Shown here piece by piece: positions 6,476 through 13,970 of a stretch of DNA of 14,009 bases (within the stretch, counting starts at the first letter, position 1; each line of letters begins with the position of its first letter). Source of the DNA: UBA1359 sp035411265 (GTDB lineage: Bacteria > Patescibacteriota > Patescibacteriia > Patescibacteriales > Patescibacteriaceae); assembly GCA_035411265.1 (NCBI GenBank), contig DAONSQ010000012.1:1-14009 (forward strand). The letters are read 5' to 3'. Below the pieces are notes generated by a model. The model made no database searches, had not been told where the DNA came from, and worked only from the letters and a program-made list of their open reading frames with translations. The translations under genes were made by a program, and so were the position numbers.

Positions 6476-7555
6476 ATGGGTTTATTAGGTTCTGATGTAA
6501 ATAGCGGCTGTCTAGGTGTTGATATCGGTAGTTCAGGTATTAAAATTGTTGAATTAAAGCGCGATAATAAAAGGGTTGTTTTATCAACTTATGGTTTTAG
6601 TGAAATTTTGGGTGGCGTTAATCCTCTCAATGCTTCAACTGATGAAATCGCCAGAACGATAGTTAAAATACATCAAGAAGCTGGTATGACTAGCCGCCGC
6701 GTGGTGGCCGGTTTGCCAAATTTTTCAGTATTTTCTTCAATTATTACTTTAGTTAATGTTTCTGAAGCTGGATTATCGGCAGCTGTTGATGCTGAAGCAA
6801 GAAAAGTTATGCCATTACCTTTAGAAGAAATGGTTTTGGATTGGAAAAAAATTGCTGTGCCAGTTGGTTTAAAATCCGAAGTTGAAGGTGGCGCAGCTGA
6901 TATTCATAGTGGTGCTAAAGTTATTACCAAAATACTATTAACAGGAGCGCCCAAGGCCTTGGTTAATAAGTATGTTGAGATATTTAAAAAAGCAGAACTC
7001 AACCTAGTTTTTCTAGAGGGCGAAACCATTGCCTTGATCCGTTCATTAATTGGTAATGATAAGGGAACAATCATGTTGGCTGAGGTTGGGGCTTCGACTA
7101 GCGATTTAGTGATTATTGACCAAGGAGTTCCAGTATTTAATCGCAGCTTAGATTTGGGTGGCCAGACGGTTACCGAGGCAATTAGCAAGAGCTTAAATAT
7201 TGATCTGCAGCAAGCTGAGCAGTTCAAATATGATTTAGGTGTTGCTGGAATGAGGGCTGGTGAAGTGCCGGAGGCAATGAAAAACTTGGTTAATTCGGTA
7301 ACAAGCGAAATCAAGTATTCACTTAATTTGTTCCAAAATAATAACGGTAAGAATATTGAAAAAATTATCATGACTGGCGGATCATCTTTGCTTTATGGTT
7401 TTGTTGACCATCTGTCAAAAGAATTAGATATCAATACAATTATCGGCAGTCCGTGGTCACTGATATCGTATCCTTTAAATATTAAGCCATTACTTGATGA
7501 AATTGGGCCAAGGTTGTCCGTTTCGGTTGGCTTAGCTATGCGCGGTATTAATTAA
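6476..7555 (+). CDS. pilM: Type IV pilus assembly protein PilM
   Basis: PilM is a cytoplasmic actin-like ATPase that binds the cytoplasmic tail of PilN and links the membrane complex to the PilB motor. This 359-residue protein has the expected length. It shows the phosphate-1 loop LGVDIGSSGIKIVEL (13-27), the internal SHS2-type insert (about 80-180), the phosphate-2 region EVGASTSDLVII (203-214), the adenosine-site motif MTGGSSLLYGF (299-309) and the C-terminal RLSVSVGLAMRGI (346-358). The start at 6476 is the first ATG after the promoter, about 57 nt from the predicted transcript start; there is no Shine-Dalgarno. It opens the pilus operon and is separated from the next gene by only 2 nt, implying coupled translation. 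Confidence 0.95.
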   Translation: MGLLGSDVNSGCLGVDIGSSGIKIVELKRDNKRVVLSTYGFSEILGGVNPLNASTDEIARTIVKIHQEAGMTSRRVVAGLPNFSVFSSIITLVNVSEAGLSAAVDAEARKVMPLPLEEMVLDWKKIAVPVGLKSEVEGGAADIHSGAKVITKILLTGAPKALVNKYVEIFKKAELNLVFLEGETIALIRSLIGNDKGTIMLAEVGASTSDLVIIDQGVPVFNRSLDLGGQTVTEAISKSLNIDLQQAEQFKYDLGVAGMRAGEVPEAMKNLVNSVTSEIKYSLNLFQNNNGKNIEKIIMTGGSSLLYGFVDHLSKELDINTIIGSPWSLISYPLNIKPLLDEIGPRLSVSVGLAMRGIN

Positions 7556-7557
7556 TT

Positions 7558-9378
7558 ATGATTTTTGGTTCAAGTAAAAAGGAAAGAAAATCAACTAGCC
7601 ACGATAATTTCGATGGCCAGGAGGTGATTAATTGGTCTTCAACTGAGGGCTATGATGCTGTTCGTCAAGTTAACAATCGCTTGCGCTGGCCTTCGGTTTG
7701 GGGTAATAGCAAGGATGAAAAAGCTAAAAAGACTGAAGAAGTTAAAAAAGTTGAAAAAGTAAAAGAGATAAAAGAAGTAAAGAAGATTAAAAAAGTAGAA
7801 AAACCTAAATTTGATTTAGGCTTGTTTTTAAAAACATTATTTAAGAGCAGCAAGCCTGAGCAAAATAAAATTCAGTTAGAAAAAAATAAGCAAGAGCAAA
7901 TTCGACAGGAGAAAGTCAGACAAGAAAAGATAGCTCAAGAAAAAGCTGAGCAAGAGAAAAAGCAGCAAGAAAAAATTAAACAAGAGCAACTTGAGAAAGA
8001 AAGACTTGCTCGAGAGATGGCTGAAAAAGAAAGGCTTGAGAAAGAAAAAATTGCCAAGGAAAAAGTTTTGCAAGAAAAGACTGCTAAAGAAAGAGCTGAG
8101 CAAGAAAAAAAGCGACAACTGAAGATTAAGGCCGAAGCCGAAGCCAAAGCCAAGGCCGAAGCCGAAGCCGAAGCTATTGCTAAAGCTAAAGCAGAAGAGG
8201 CTGCTAAAAAAGCTAAGTTGCAAGTTTTAAAAACAAACAAGGAAAGAAATCAGCAAATAAAAGAAGCTGGTCAAGAAAGTCGTGAGCAAGAGGAAGATAG
8301 AAAGAGTGATATCTTTAAAGCTAAGGAAAGCCATCATCAACAAAAAAATAAAGAGTTAACTAAAGATAAAAAACCAAGTCTTTTGGATCGTTGGAAAAAT
8401 TATTTTGCCGCTAAAAAAATAAAACAGCTCAATAAAATAGATCGTAAAAAAATAAAACGTTTTGCCGATAGTTTAAAATCTGTTGAAGAATCGATTAGTC
8501 AGGATGAATATTTAGCCAAAGAGGATTTACGACTCAAGGCTGCAGCGCGAAAGATGAATCAAGTAGCGTCTTTTAATCTAAAGCCAGCTGTGGTTAAAAA
8601 AAATGATAATCAAAAAATTGAAAAGATTGTTGAGAAAAAAATAGAGGTAGATAAAATAGAAAAGCCCAGCAAGCAAAGGGTTTTTACTGATCTGCGCAAA
8701 AATTTTGAACAGAAGTCTTGGAATAAGCCAAGCTTAACCGAAACCAATTTAGCTAGCGGTCGAACAACTCTTTATTTTAATTGGTCTAAATTCTGGCTAG
8801 CTTTAATTCAGTGGTTAGTGGTGACTTTGTTTTTTATTGCTATTTCTGGTTCAATGCTTTATTTGTGGCAACAGAAACAGCGACGGCAATCACTGGAAGT
8901 TTCACAAAGATTTGGTCGAATTGATCAGCTGATTAGTTTAACTGAAAATGAAGTTGGTGATGTTCTTGATTTTCGTGGTCGCTTAATCGTAGTTAATGAT
9001 TTACTAAAAAATCATATTTATTGGAGTGATTTCTTTAGTTTTTTAGAAAAAAATACATTACCCAATGTTTTTTATCAAGATTTCAGTGGCGATACTTCCG
9101 GGGAATATTTGTTAAAAGCCAGAACCGATAGTTTCGATAGTATGGCTAAACAATTAAAGGTTTTTCGTCGAGCTCCAGAGGTTATTGAGGTTAGTAGTGA
9201 GGGAGGCGAGATGATTAAAGTTGAAGAAAAATCTAAAGCAGAAGATGGTATTAAAACTGATGATCAGTTAATAGTTAATGATGAAGACGGAAACAAAAAA
9301 GACACCAAAACTAAATTGACCAATCAGTTAACTTTTTCCATTAAGATAAAAATTAAACCTGAAGTTTTTCTACGATAG
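7558..9378 (+). CDS. pilN: PilN-like protein with giant charged cytoplasmic extension
   Basis: The call rests on position between pilM and pilO and on the C-terminal third: one membrane helix (about 413-436) followed by a coiled-coil/ferredoxin-like extracytoplasmic region (about 440-606) in the PilN layout. What is odd is the N-terminal part. PilN proteins are normally about 180-230 residues with a short tail; here about 410 residues precede the helix. They comprise an aromatic-containing head (1-50), a Lys/Glu/Gln-rich predicted coiled coil (about 55-235, with an Ala/Glu/Lys hexamer-repeat zone at 192-205) and a second helical region (about 271-345). The classical INLLP PilM-binding motif is not seen; TNLAS (396-400), just before the helix, may be a degenerate form. 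A Glu/Lys/Asp-rich tail insert follows at about 560-590. The start is 2 nt after pilM and the stop is TAG. A TolA-like or scaffold role for the extension is possible but unproven. Confidence 0.75.
   Translation: MIFGSSKKERKSTSHDNFDGQEVINWSSTEGYDAVRQVNNRLRWPSVWGNSKDEKAKKTEEVKKVEKVKEIKEVKKIKKVEKPKFDLGLFLKTLFKSSKPEQNKIQLEKNKQEQIRQEKVRQEKIAQEKAEQEKKQQEKIKQEQLEKERLAREMAEKERLEKEKIAKEKVLQEKTAKERAEQEKKRQLKIKAEAEAKAKAEAEAEAIAKAKAEEAAKKAKLQVLKTNKERNQQIKEAGQESREQEEDRKSDIFKAKESHHQQKNKELTKDKKPSLLDRWKNYFAAKKIKQLNKIDRKKIKRFADSLKSVEESISQDEYLAKEDLRLKAAARKMNQVASFNLKPAVVKKNDNQKIEKIVEKKIEVDKIEKPSKQRVFTDLRKNFEQKSWNKPSLTETNLASGRTTLYFNWSKFWLALIQWLVVTLFFIAISGSMLYLWQQKQRRQSLEVSQRFGRIDQLISLTENEVGDVLDFRGRLIVVNDLLKNHIYWSDFFSFLEKNTLPNVFYQDFSGDTSGEYLLKARTDSFDSMAKQLKVFRRAPEVIEVSSEGGEMIKVEEKSKAEDGIKTDDQLIVNDEDGNKKDTKTKLTNQLTFSIKIKIKPEVFLR
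8131..8172 (+). repeat. In-frame GCCRAR hexamer tandem repeat
   Basis: Seven tandem hexamers, GCCGAA x2, GCCAAA, GCCAAG, GCCGAA x3, encode alternating Ala-Glu and Ala-Lys within the coiled coil of the PilN-like protein. The repeat is GC-rich and uses GCC for alanine, whereas surrounding alanine codons are mostly GCT. Because the unit is six bases, length changes would keep the frame. Confidence 0.9.
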
Positions 9379-9381
9379 ACT

Positions 9382-10101
9382 ATGAGCGGTTTTTTAAACA
9401 AAAAAATTAGTTTACCTAAATTATCGAGCTTAACACGTAAGAATGTTAAGAATGCTTTGCTATCGAACGGTCAAAATGGTGGTGATAAAAATGAATTGCT
9501 AGAGTTTTTAAACAATAATTATTCAATTTTTATCGGATTGATTTGTTTGGTGGCAGTGATTGTTAGTTTCTTAGGTTACTTTTGGCCAGAATATCAAAAC
9601 ACCTTATTGGAAGTTAGTGATAATTATCAGCAAGCTAAAATTGAACTGGATAATAAGCAAAAATATCAGAGTAACTTGATAAAGCTAAACGAATTTTATC
9701 GTAGCATTGACAAAGCAACTCGTGATAAAGTTTTCGATATGCTGCCAGTCGAGCTAAATAAAGAAAATATTTTAGCTGAAATTGAAGCAATTTGTTTGGC
9801 TAATAGCTTAATGATTAAGTCTTCTGATGTTAAGGCGGTTAATGATGAGTCAGTTGAAATTAAAGATGAAGCTAAAAAAGAAGGTGAAACTAACGAAGCT
9901 AAACCAAAGGCTAAACAAGAAAATAAAGTTAATTCAGCAATGATTAAACTGGAGTTACAAGGTAAAGAATACGATAGTTTTAAAGGTTTATTGCGGACAA
10001 TTGAAAATAATTTACATTTAATGAATATTAAGAATGTTGAATATTTTCCAGCTAAAAATCAAGTTGTCTTAAGTATTCAAATATATTATCTGGGAGATTA
10101 A
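9382..10101 (+). CDS. pilO: PilO-like type IV pilus alignment protein
   Basis: PilO pairs with PilN through extracytoplasmic coiled coils and ferredoxin-like folds to form the inner-membrane alignment complex. This 239-residue protein has a basic cytoplasmic tail (1-45), one membrane helix (about 48-68), a coiled coil (about 70-112), then the PilO-like stretch DMLPVELNKENILAEIEAI (119-137) and a final alpha/beta domain (about 184-239). A Lys/Glu/Asp-rich low-complexity insert (about 155-183) splits the C-terminal domain and looks like a flexible linker. It starts 3 nt after the pilN-like stop. Assignment depends on topology, the LP motif and gene order, since PilO sequences are poorly conserved. 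Confidence 0.8.
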   Translation: MSGFLNKKISLPKLSSLTRKNVKNALLSNGQNGGDKNELLEFLNNNYSIFIGLICLVAVIVSFLGYFWPEYQNTLLEVSDNYQQAKIELDNKQKYQSNLIKLNEFYRSIDKATRDKVFDMLPVELNKENILAEIEAICLANSLMIKSSDVKAVNDESVEIKDEAKKEGETNEAKPKAKQENKVNSAMIKLELQGKEYDSFKGLLRTIENNLHLMNIKNVEYFPAKNQVVLSIQIYYLGD

Positions 10102-10110
10102 GCATATTTT

Positions 10111-10524
10111 ATGGTTGAAGTAATTAGGTCAAAAAATGCTCAACAAAAAAGATCCAGTTCTAAAATGGTTTGGTTGATTTTCGGTATCGTGGTTAATTTG
10201 GTTGGTTTATTTTTTGTTATTCGTTGGTATGATCAATTTTCCCAAAATCAGAGACCATTAACGGAAGTTGATGAGGCGGCTTTTAAGGTTTTTGTTAATC
10301 AGATATCCGGTAATGAAAATCTAACTCGAGCTGAAAGACAGGCCTTGAAAAGCGGCTTATCACGGCAGAGTGTTGAAGAATTTTTAACCTTGGGTGTTTT
10401 GAGCGATGATAAATTTAAAAATTTGAAAAGTAATTATAAAGCTCCAGCAGCTTCAACAACTACCGAGGGTTTTGAAGACCTGGATGGTTTAAAAATTGGC
10501 AACTCTCGGCCATTCCTGTATTAA
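10111..10524 (+). CDS. Unknown single-pass membrane protein in the pilP position
   Basis: I do not recognise a family for this 137-residue protein. A basic N-terminus (1-18) and one membrane helix (about 19-39) place the rest outside the cytoplasm. The exported part has a short helical region (about 51-110) with NLTRAERQALKSGLSRQ (70-86) and a Ser/Thr/Ala linker with an acidic C-terminus. It occupies the place pilP takes in proteobacterial pilMNOPQ operons, but it has no lipobox cysteine (no cysteine at all) and no PilP-like beta domain. An accessory role in the PilN/PilO complex is inferred from context. It lies 9 nt after pilO and 4 nt before pilB. A GGGAG at 10092-10096 is too far upstream (14 nt) to be a good ribosome site. 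Confidence 0.8.
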   Translation: MVEVIRSKNAQQKRSSSKMVWLIFGIVVNLVGLFFVIRWYDQFSQNQRPLTEVDEAAFKVFVNQISGNENLTRAERQALKSGLSRQSVEEFLTLGVLSDDKFKNLKSNYKAPAASTTTEGFEDLDGLKIGNSRPFLY

Positions 10525-10528
10525 TTTT

Positions 10529-12280
10529 ATGAGCAAGCAAACAAGCAATAAATTATTAGACTTTTTAATTTCAGCTTCACTGATTAGTAATGATCAACTA
10601 AATTTAGTTAATCAAGCTTTAGCTAATGGAGAGAAGGGTCTTGATGAGGTTTTGATAGAATTAGAAATTTTAGATCCAGAAAAATTAACTGAAATTAAAG
10701 CTAGTTTATCGGGTTTGTCATATATTGATCTTTCAGGAGTGGAAATTGATGATGAAACTTTAAATATTTTACCAGCTGAGGTGGCCAATAATTATCGAGC
10801 GGTCTGTTTTCACAGGGAAGTTGATGAAGTTCAGGTTGGTCTTTTGGATGCTGATAATATTAAAGCTATTGAGGCGATTGGTTTTTTGGCAAAGAAAAAT
10901 GGCCTAAGAGTTAAATATTTTTTAATTTCCAAGCTTAGTTTCGAAATTGCTTTTAAAAAATATCAAACTGTTAACAAGGAAATTACAAGTGCTTTGGAAT
11001 TAAAGGCGAAAGAAGATGAAGAAGAAGTGAAGAAAAATGTTGAAGAAGATGATTTGCGGTTTGAGGAAATTACTAAAAGCGCGCCAATTTCTAAAATTAT
11101 TTCGGCTATTATTCGTCATGGAGTTGAGTTGGGAGCCAGTGATATTCATATTGAGCCTTTACCAAAAGAAAGCCGAATCAGATATCGTGTTGATGGTATT
11201 TTAAAAACATCTTTGGTTTTACCACGCAATATTCATGATTCCTTGATTTCAAGAGTCAAGGTTATGTCCAAGCTAAAGCTGGACGAAACCAGAGTGCCGC
11301 AAGATGGTCGTATTAGTTTAAATATTGATAATCGTGATATTGATTTTCGTGTGTCTATTTTACCGTTAATGGGCCAAGAGAAGGCGGTTATGAGAATTCT
11401 CGATGTTAGCCGCGGGGCGCCAACTATCGAGGCGCTTGGTTTTGCCCCCAATCATTACGAATCGCTAAAGAAAAGTATTGATCGGACTAGTGGGTTAATC
11501 CTGATTACCGGTCCAACTGGTTCTGGTAAAACTACAACTTTGTATTCTTTATTAAATATTCTTAATAAGGAGGATGTAAATATTTCGACCCTAGAAGATC
11601 CAGTCGAATATTTCTTAAAAGGTATTAATCAATCTCAGGTGCGACCAGAGGTTAATTTTACTTTTTCAACTGGTTTGCGTTCATTACTGCGTCAAGATCC
11701 GGACATCATGATGGTTGGTGAAATCCGCGATAATGAAACAGCTGAATTAGCGGTGCATGCTTCGCTTACTGGTCACTTAGTGCTGTCGACTCTGCATACC
11801 AACGATGCCATTGGGGCCATTCCGCGCTTAGTTGATATGAAGATTGAACCATTTTTACTTAATTCTAGTTTGGTTTTAGTAGTTGCTCAACGCTTGGTCA
11901 GATTAAATTGTGATCATTGTTTAGAAGAAGAAAAGGTCAGCGATGATGTTTTAAGTCATATTAGAGAGCTTTTAGCTAAGGTTCCGACTGAGATTTTACA
12001 AGCAAGATTACCTAATTATAATCCGGAACAACTGAAGTTTAGCCGGGGTGTCGGCTGTCCTTATTGCGGTCAGACTGGCTATCGCTCCCGTTCGGTTATT
12101 GCGGAAATTATTGAAGTTAATGATAAGGTCCGTGATATGATTATGCAGCGTAATGATTTTGATGAAGAATCAATTAAAGCAACTCAGCCTTTTATTAATA
12201 TGGAGCAAGATGGTTTTATCAAAGCTTTGCAGGGCTTAACGACAATTGAAGAGGTTATGCGAGTTATTCAATCAGAATAG
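10529..12280 (+). CDS. pilB: Type IV pilus assembly ATPase PilB (GspE family)
   Basis: PilB is the hexameric secretion ATPase that powers pilin polymerisation from the cytoplasmic face. With the ATG at 10529 it is 583 residues, normal for the family. An N-terminal MshEN/T2SSE-N-like domain (about 1-150) and an acidic linker (about 158-176) precede the motor. The motor shows the Asp box SDIHIEP (204-210), Walker A GPTGSGKT (328-335), Walker B with DIMMVGEIRD (392-401) and the His box HASLTGHLVLSTLHTND (410-426). A tetracysteine zinc site follows (C461, C464, C510, C513). The frame opens 33 nt earlier at a TTG inside the preceding gene, but the ATG 4 nt after that gene's stop is preferred. The tetracysteine motif marks an extension-type PilB rather than the retraction ATPase PilT. 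Confidence 0.95.
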   Translation: MSKQTSNKLLDFLISASLISNDQLNLVNQALANGEKGLDEVLIELEILDPEKLTEIKASLSGLSYIDLSGVEIDDETLNILPAEVANNYRAVCFHREVDEVQVGLLDADNIKAIEAIGFLAKKNGLRVKYFLISKLSFEIAFKKYQTVNKEITSALELKAKEDEEEVKKNVEEDDLRFEEITKSAPISKIISAIIRHGVELGASDIHIEPLPKESRIRYRVDGILKTSLVLPRNIHDSLISRVKVMSKLKLDETRVPQDGRISLNIDNRDIDFRVSILPLMGQEKAVMRILDVSRGAPTIEALGFAPNHYESLKKSIDRTSGLILITGPTGSGKTTTLYSLLNILNKEDVNISTLEDPVEYFLKGINQSQVRPEVNFTFSTGLRSLLRQDPDIMMVGEIRDNETAELAVHASLTGHLVLSTLHTNDAIGAIPRLVDMKIEPFLLNSSLVLVVAQRLVRLNCDHCLEEEKVSDDVLSHIRELLAKVPTEILQARLPNYNPEQLKFSRGVGCPYCGQTGYRSRSVIAEIIEVNDKVRDMIMQRNDFDEESIKATQPFINMEQDGFIKALQGLTTIEEVMRVIQSE

Positions 12281-12285
12281 TTTTT

Positions 12286-13485
12286 ATGTTTTTTCGTTAC
12301 GAAGCAACTGATAATCAGGGAACAAAAAAAATCGGTTTAGTCGAGGCGGCTAATAGTCAAGAAGCGGCTGTTTTATTAAAGGATAATGGTCTGATTCTTT
12401 TAAATTTGGAAGTTACAAGTGTTAAGAAGGGTTTTAATATACCTTTCTTAAATCGGATTTCTTTAAAAGATTTAGTTGTTTTTGCTCGACAATTTTCTAT
12501 CATGATTGGTGCTGGCGTTGCCATGGTACAGGCTTTAAGGATTTTGGTTAATCAGACTGAAAACCCTAATTTGAAAAAAGTTATTGCTGAAATTGCCGAT
12601 GAAGTTGATGGCGGCTCACCCTTATCTGATTGTTTAGCTAAAAGGCCAAAGGTTTTTTCTCAATTTTTTGTCAGTGTTATTAAGTCCGGTGAACGATCCG
12701 GTAAGCTAGATGATGTTTTGAGTTATTTGGCTGATGAAATTGGCAAGGATTATGACATGACTTCTAAAATTAGAGGGGCGATGATTTATCCAGTGGTGGT
12801 TATTTGTGCCATGTTTGCTATCGGTTTGGTGATGATGATTTTTGTTTTACCAAAATTAATGGACGTTTTAACGGAAACTGGTACAGCCTTGCCTTTGGCT
12901 ACAAGAATCTTAATTGGTATTTCTAATTTTTTAACCGGTTACTGGTGGATAGTGATTGCTTTTTTGGTAGCAGCGATAGTTGCCTTAAGAATGGTTTTAA
13001 AATCAAAACCTGGTCGGATTGTTTTTGACGGCTTGATTTTGCGAGTGCCAGTTTTTGGTAAATTGTTTCAAAAAATATTATTGGTTCGCTTTTGTCGTTC
13101 GATGAATACTTTGTTAATTGGTGGCGTCAGTATTGAAAATAGTTTGTCGATTGCTGGCGATGTTGTTAGCAATATGACTTATCAAAACTTAGTTGAAAAG
13201 ACAATTAGGGCAGTTGAAGATGGTAATTCAATTTCAATGGTTTTCCTAGAGAGTTCATTAGTGCCAAAAATGGTTTCCTATATGATGCAAGTCGGTGAAG
13301 AAACTGGTAAGCTGGATTTAGTTTTTAGTAAAGTTGCTGAATTTTATAGTCGGGAAGTTGATAATATGCTCGCCAACATGATGAGTCTACTTGAGCCTTT
13401 GGTTATGGTTTTAATTGGTGTTGGTGTTGGTGTAATGGTGGCGGCAGTTATTATGCCAATGTATAGTATGGTTGGTAATTTCTAA
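12286..13485 (+). CDS. pilC: Type IV pilus inner-membrane platform protein PilC (GspF family)
   Basis: PilC is the polytopic membrane platform that transmits PilB motion to the pilins. The 399-residue protein has a short N-terminal domain (1-55), then two copies of the T2SSF helical domain (about 65-188 and 268-390). Family marks in each copy include FARQFSIMIGAGVAM and FCRSMNTLLIGGVSI, followed by KSGERSGKLDDVL and QVGEETGKLDLVF respectively. Membrane helices lie at about 168-190, 218-238 and 370-392. It starts 5 nt after the pilB stop, with no Shine-Dalgarno (TTTTT precedes the ATG). Length and topology are typical. Confidence 0.95.
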   Translation: MFFRYEATDNQGTKKIGLVEAANSQEAAVLLKDNGLILLNLEVTSVKKGFNIPFLNRISLKDLVVFARQFSIMIGAGVAMVQALRILVNQTENPNLKKVIAEIADEVDGGSPLSDCLAKRPKVFSQFFVSVIKSGERSGKLDDVLSYLADEIGKDYDMTSKIRGAMIYPVVVICAMFAIGLVMMIFVLPKLMDVLTETGTALPLATRILIGISNFLTGYWWIVIAFLVAAIVALRMVLKSKPGRIVFDGLILRVPVFGKLFQKILLVRFCRSMNTLLIGGVSIENSLSIAGDVVSNMTYQNLVEKTIRAVEDGNSISMVFLESSLVPKMVSYMMQVGEETGKLDLVFSKVAEFYSREVDNMLANMMSLLEPLVMVLIGVGVGVMVAAVIMPMYSMVGNF

Positions 13486-13492
13486 TAAATCT

Positions 13493-13924
13493 ATGCGTAA
13501 AGCCGGTTTCACGTTGATTGAACTTCTAGTGGTCATTGCCATTATTGCGATGCTGTCAACTTTGTCAGTTGTATCTTTAAATAGTGCTCGAAGAAAATCT
13601 CGCGATACTAGGCGATTAGCTGATATTAGGCAAGTGCAGACAGCTTTAGAAATGTATGCTAGCAATAAATCTGATGGTAAGTATCCAATCGTCAACACCG
13701 CTACTAATATAGATAATTTGTGTTTGAGTTCGGATAGTGATTTTGCCAGTAGCTGTGCTGGCTTGATTTTTATGAAAAAAATACCTAGTGATCCTTTGCC
13801 TAGTAGTAATCATTATGTTTACTCCAGTGATGGAATAAGCTATAATGTCAATTATTGGCTGGAAGGACAGATTAATGAAATTGGTCCAGGAATGGCTACG
13901 GCAACACCGGGGTCTATTCAATAG
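13493..13924 (+). CDS. Type IV pseudopilin (GspG/PilA-like)
   Basis: The 143-residue precursor begins MRKAG/FTLIELLVVIAI, a class III prepilin signal with cleavage after Gly5 and the conserved Glu at mature position 5. The hydrophobic helix (about 6-27) is followed by RRKSRDTRRLADIRQVQTALEMYA (33-56), a helix typical of GspG-like pseudopilins, then a small globular domain. Two cysteines (C77, C88) could form a disulfide. I chose the ATG at 13493 because it gives a canonical 5-residue leader; the in-frame ATG at 13472 would overlap pilC and add seven residues. Processing needs a prepilin peptidase (PilD), not encoded here. Whether it is the major pilin or a minor tip subunit cannot be told. 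Confidence 0.92.
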   Translation: MRKAGFTLIELLVVIAIIAMLSTLSVVSLNSARRKSRDTRRLADIRQVQTALEMYASNKSDGKYPIVNTATNIDNLCLSSDSDFASSCAGLIFMKKIPSDPLPSSNHYVYSSDGISYNVNYWLEGQINEIGPGMATATPGSIQ

Positions 13925-13943
13925 ATTTTTTTTGTTGTATAAT
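13915..13943 (+). promoter_or_regulatory. Possible internal promoter before the second pseudopilin
   Basis: A perfect -10 TATAAT (13938-13943) lies 27 nt before the ATG at 13971. The best-spaced -35 (TATTCA, 13915-13920, 17-bp spacer) is poor, and an eight-T tract (13926-13933) separates the two. An extra promoter here would let the second pilin gene be expressed above the rest of the operon. Confidence 0.4.
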
Positions 13944-13970
13944 TTAAAGGTAATTAAAAAATATTATTTT

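Noticed and set aside
7876..8240. Overlapping minus-strand open frames rich in Leu, Phe and Ser, or in Ala and Ser, opposite the PilN-like gene
   Set aside because: They are the mirror image of the Lys/Glu-rich coiled-coil coding sequence, lack upstream signals and have low-complexity composition expected from the antisense of AAR/GAR codons.
10496..10528. TTG start for pilB, 33 nt upstream of the ATG
   Set aside because: It would overlap the end of the preceding gene and add eleven residues unlike PilB N-termini; the ATG at 10529 sits just after that gene's stop.
13472..13492. Upstream ATG for the first pseudopilin
   Set aside because: It overlaps pilC and lengthens the leader to twelve residues; the ATG at 13493 gives a canonical class III leader.
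156..13924. TGA reassigned to glycine (code 25), as in Gracilibacteria
   Set aside because: All conserved genes are full length without in-frame TGA, so there is no sign of reassignment here.
13913..13933. Strong intrinsic terminator after the first pseudopilin
   Set aside because: The dyad TCTATT/AATAGA has a one-base centre and can form only about four weak AT pairs, despite the T tract; kept only as a possible weak attenuator.
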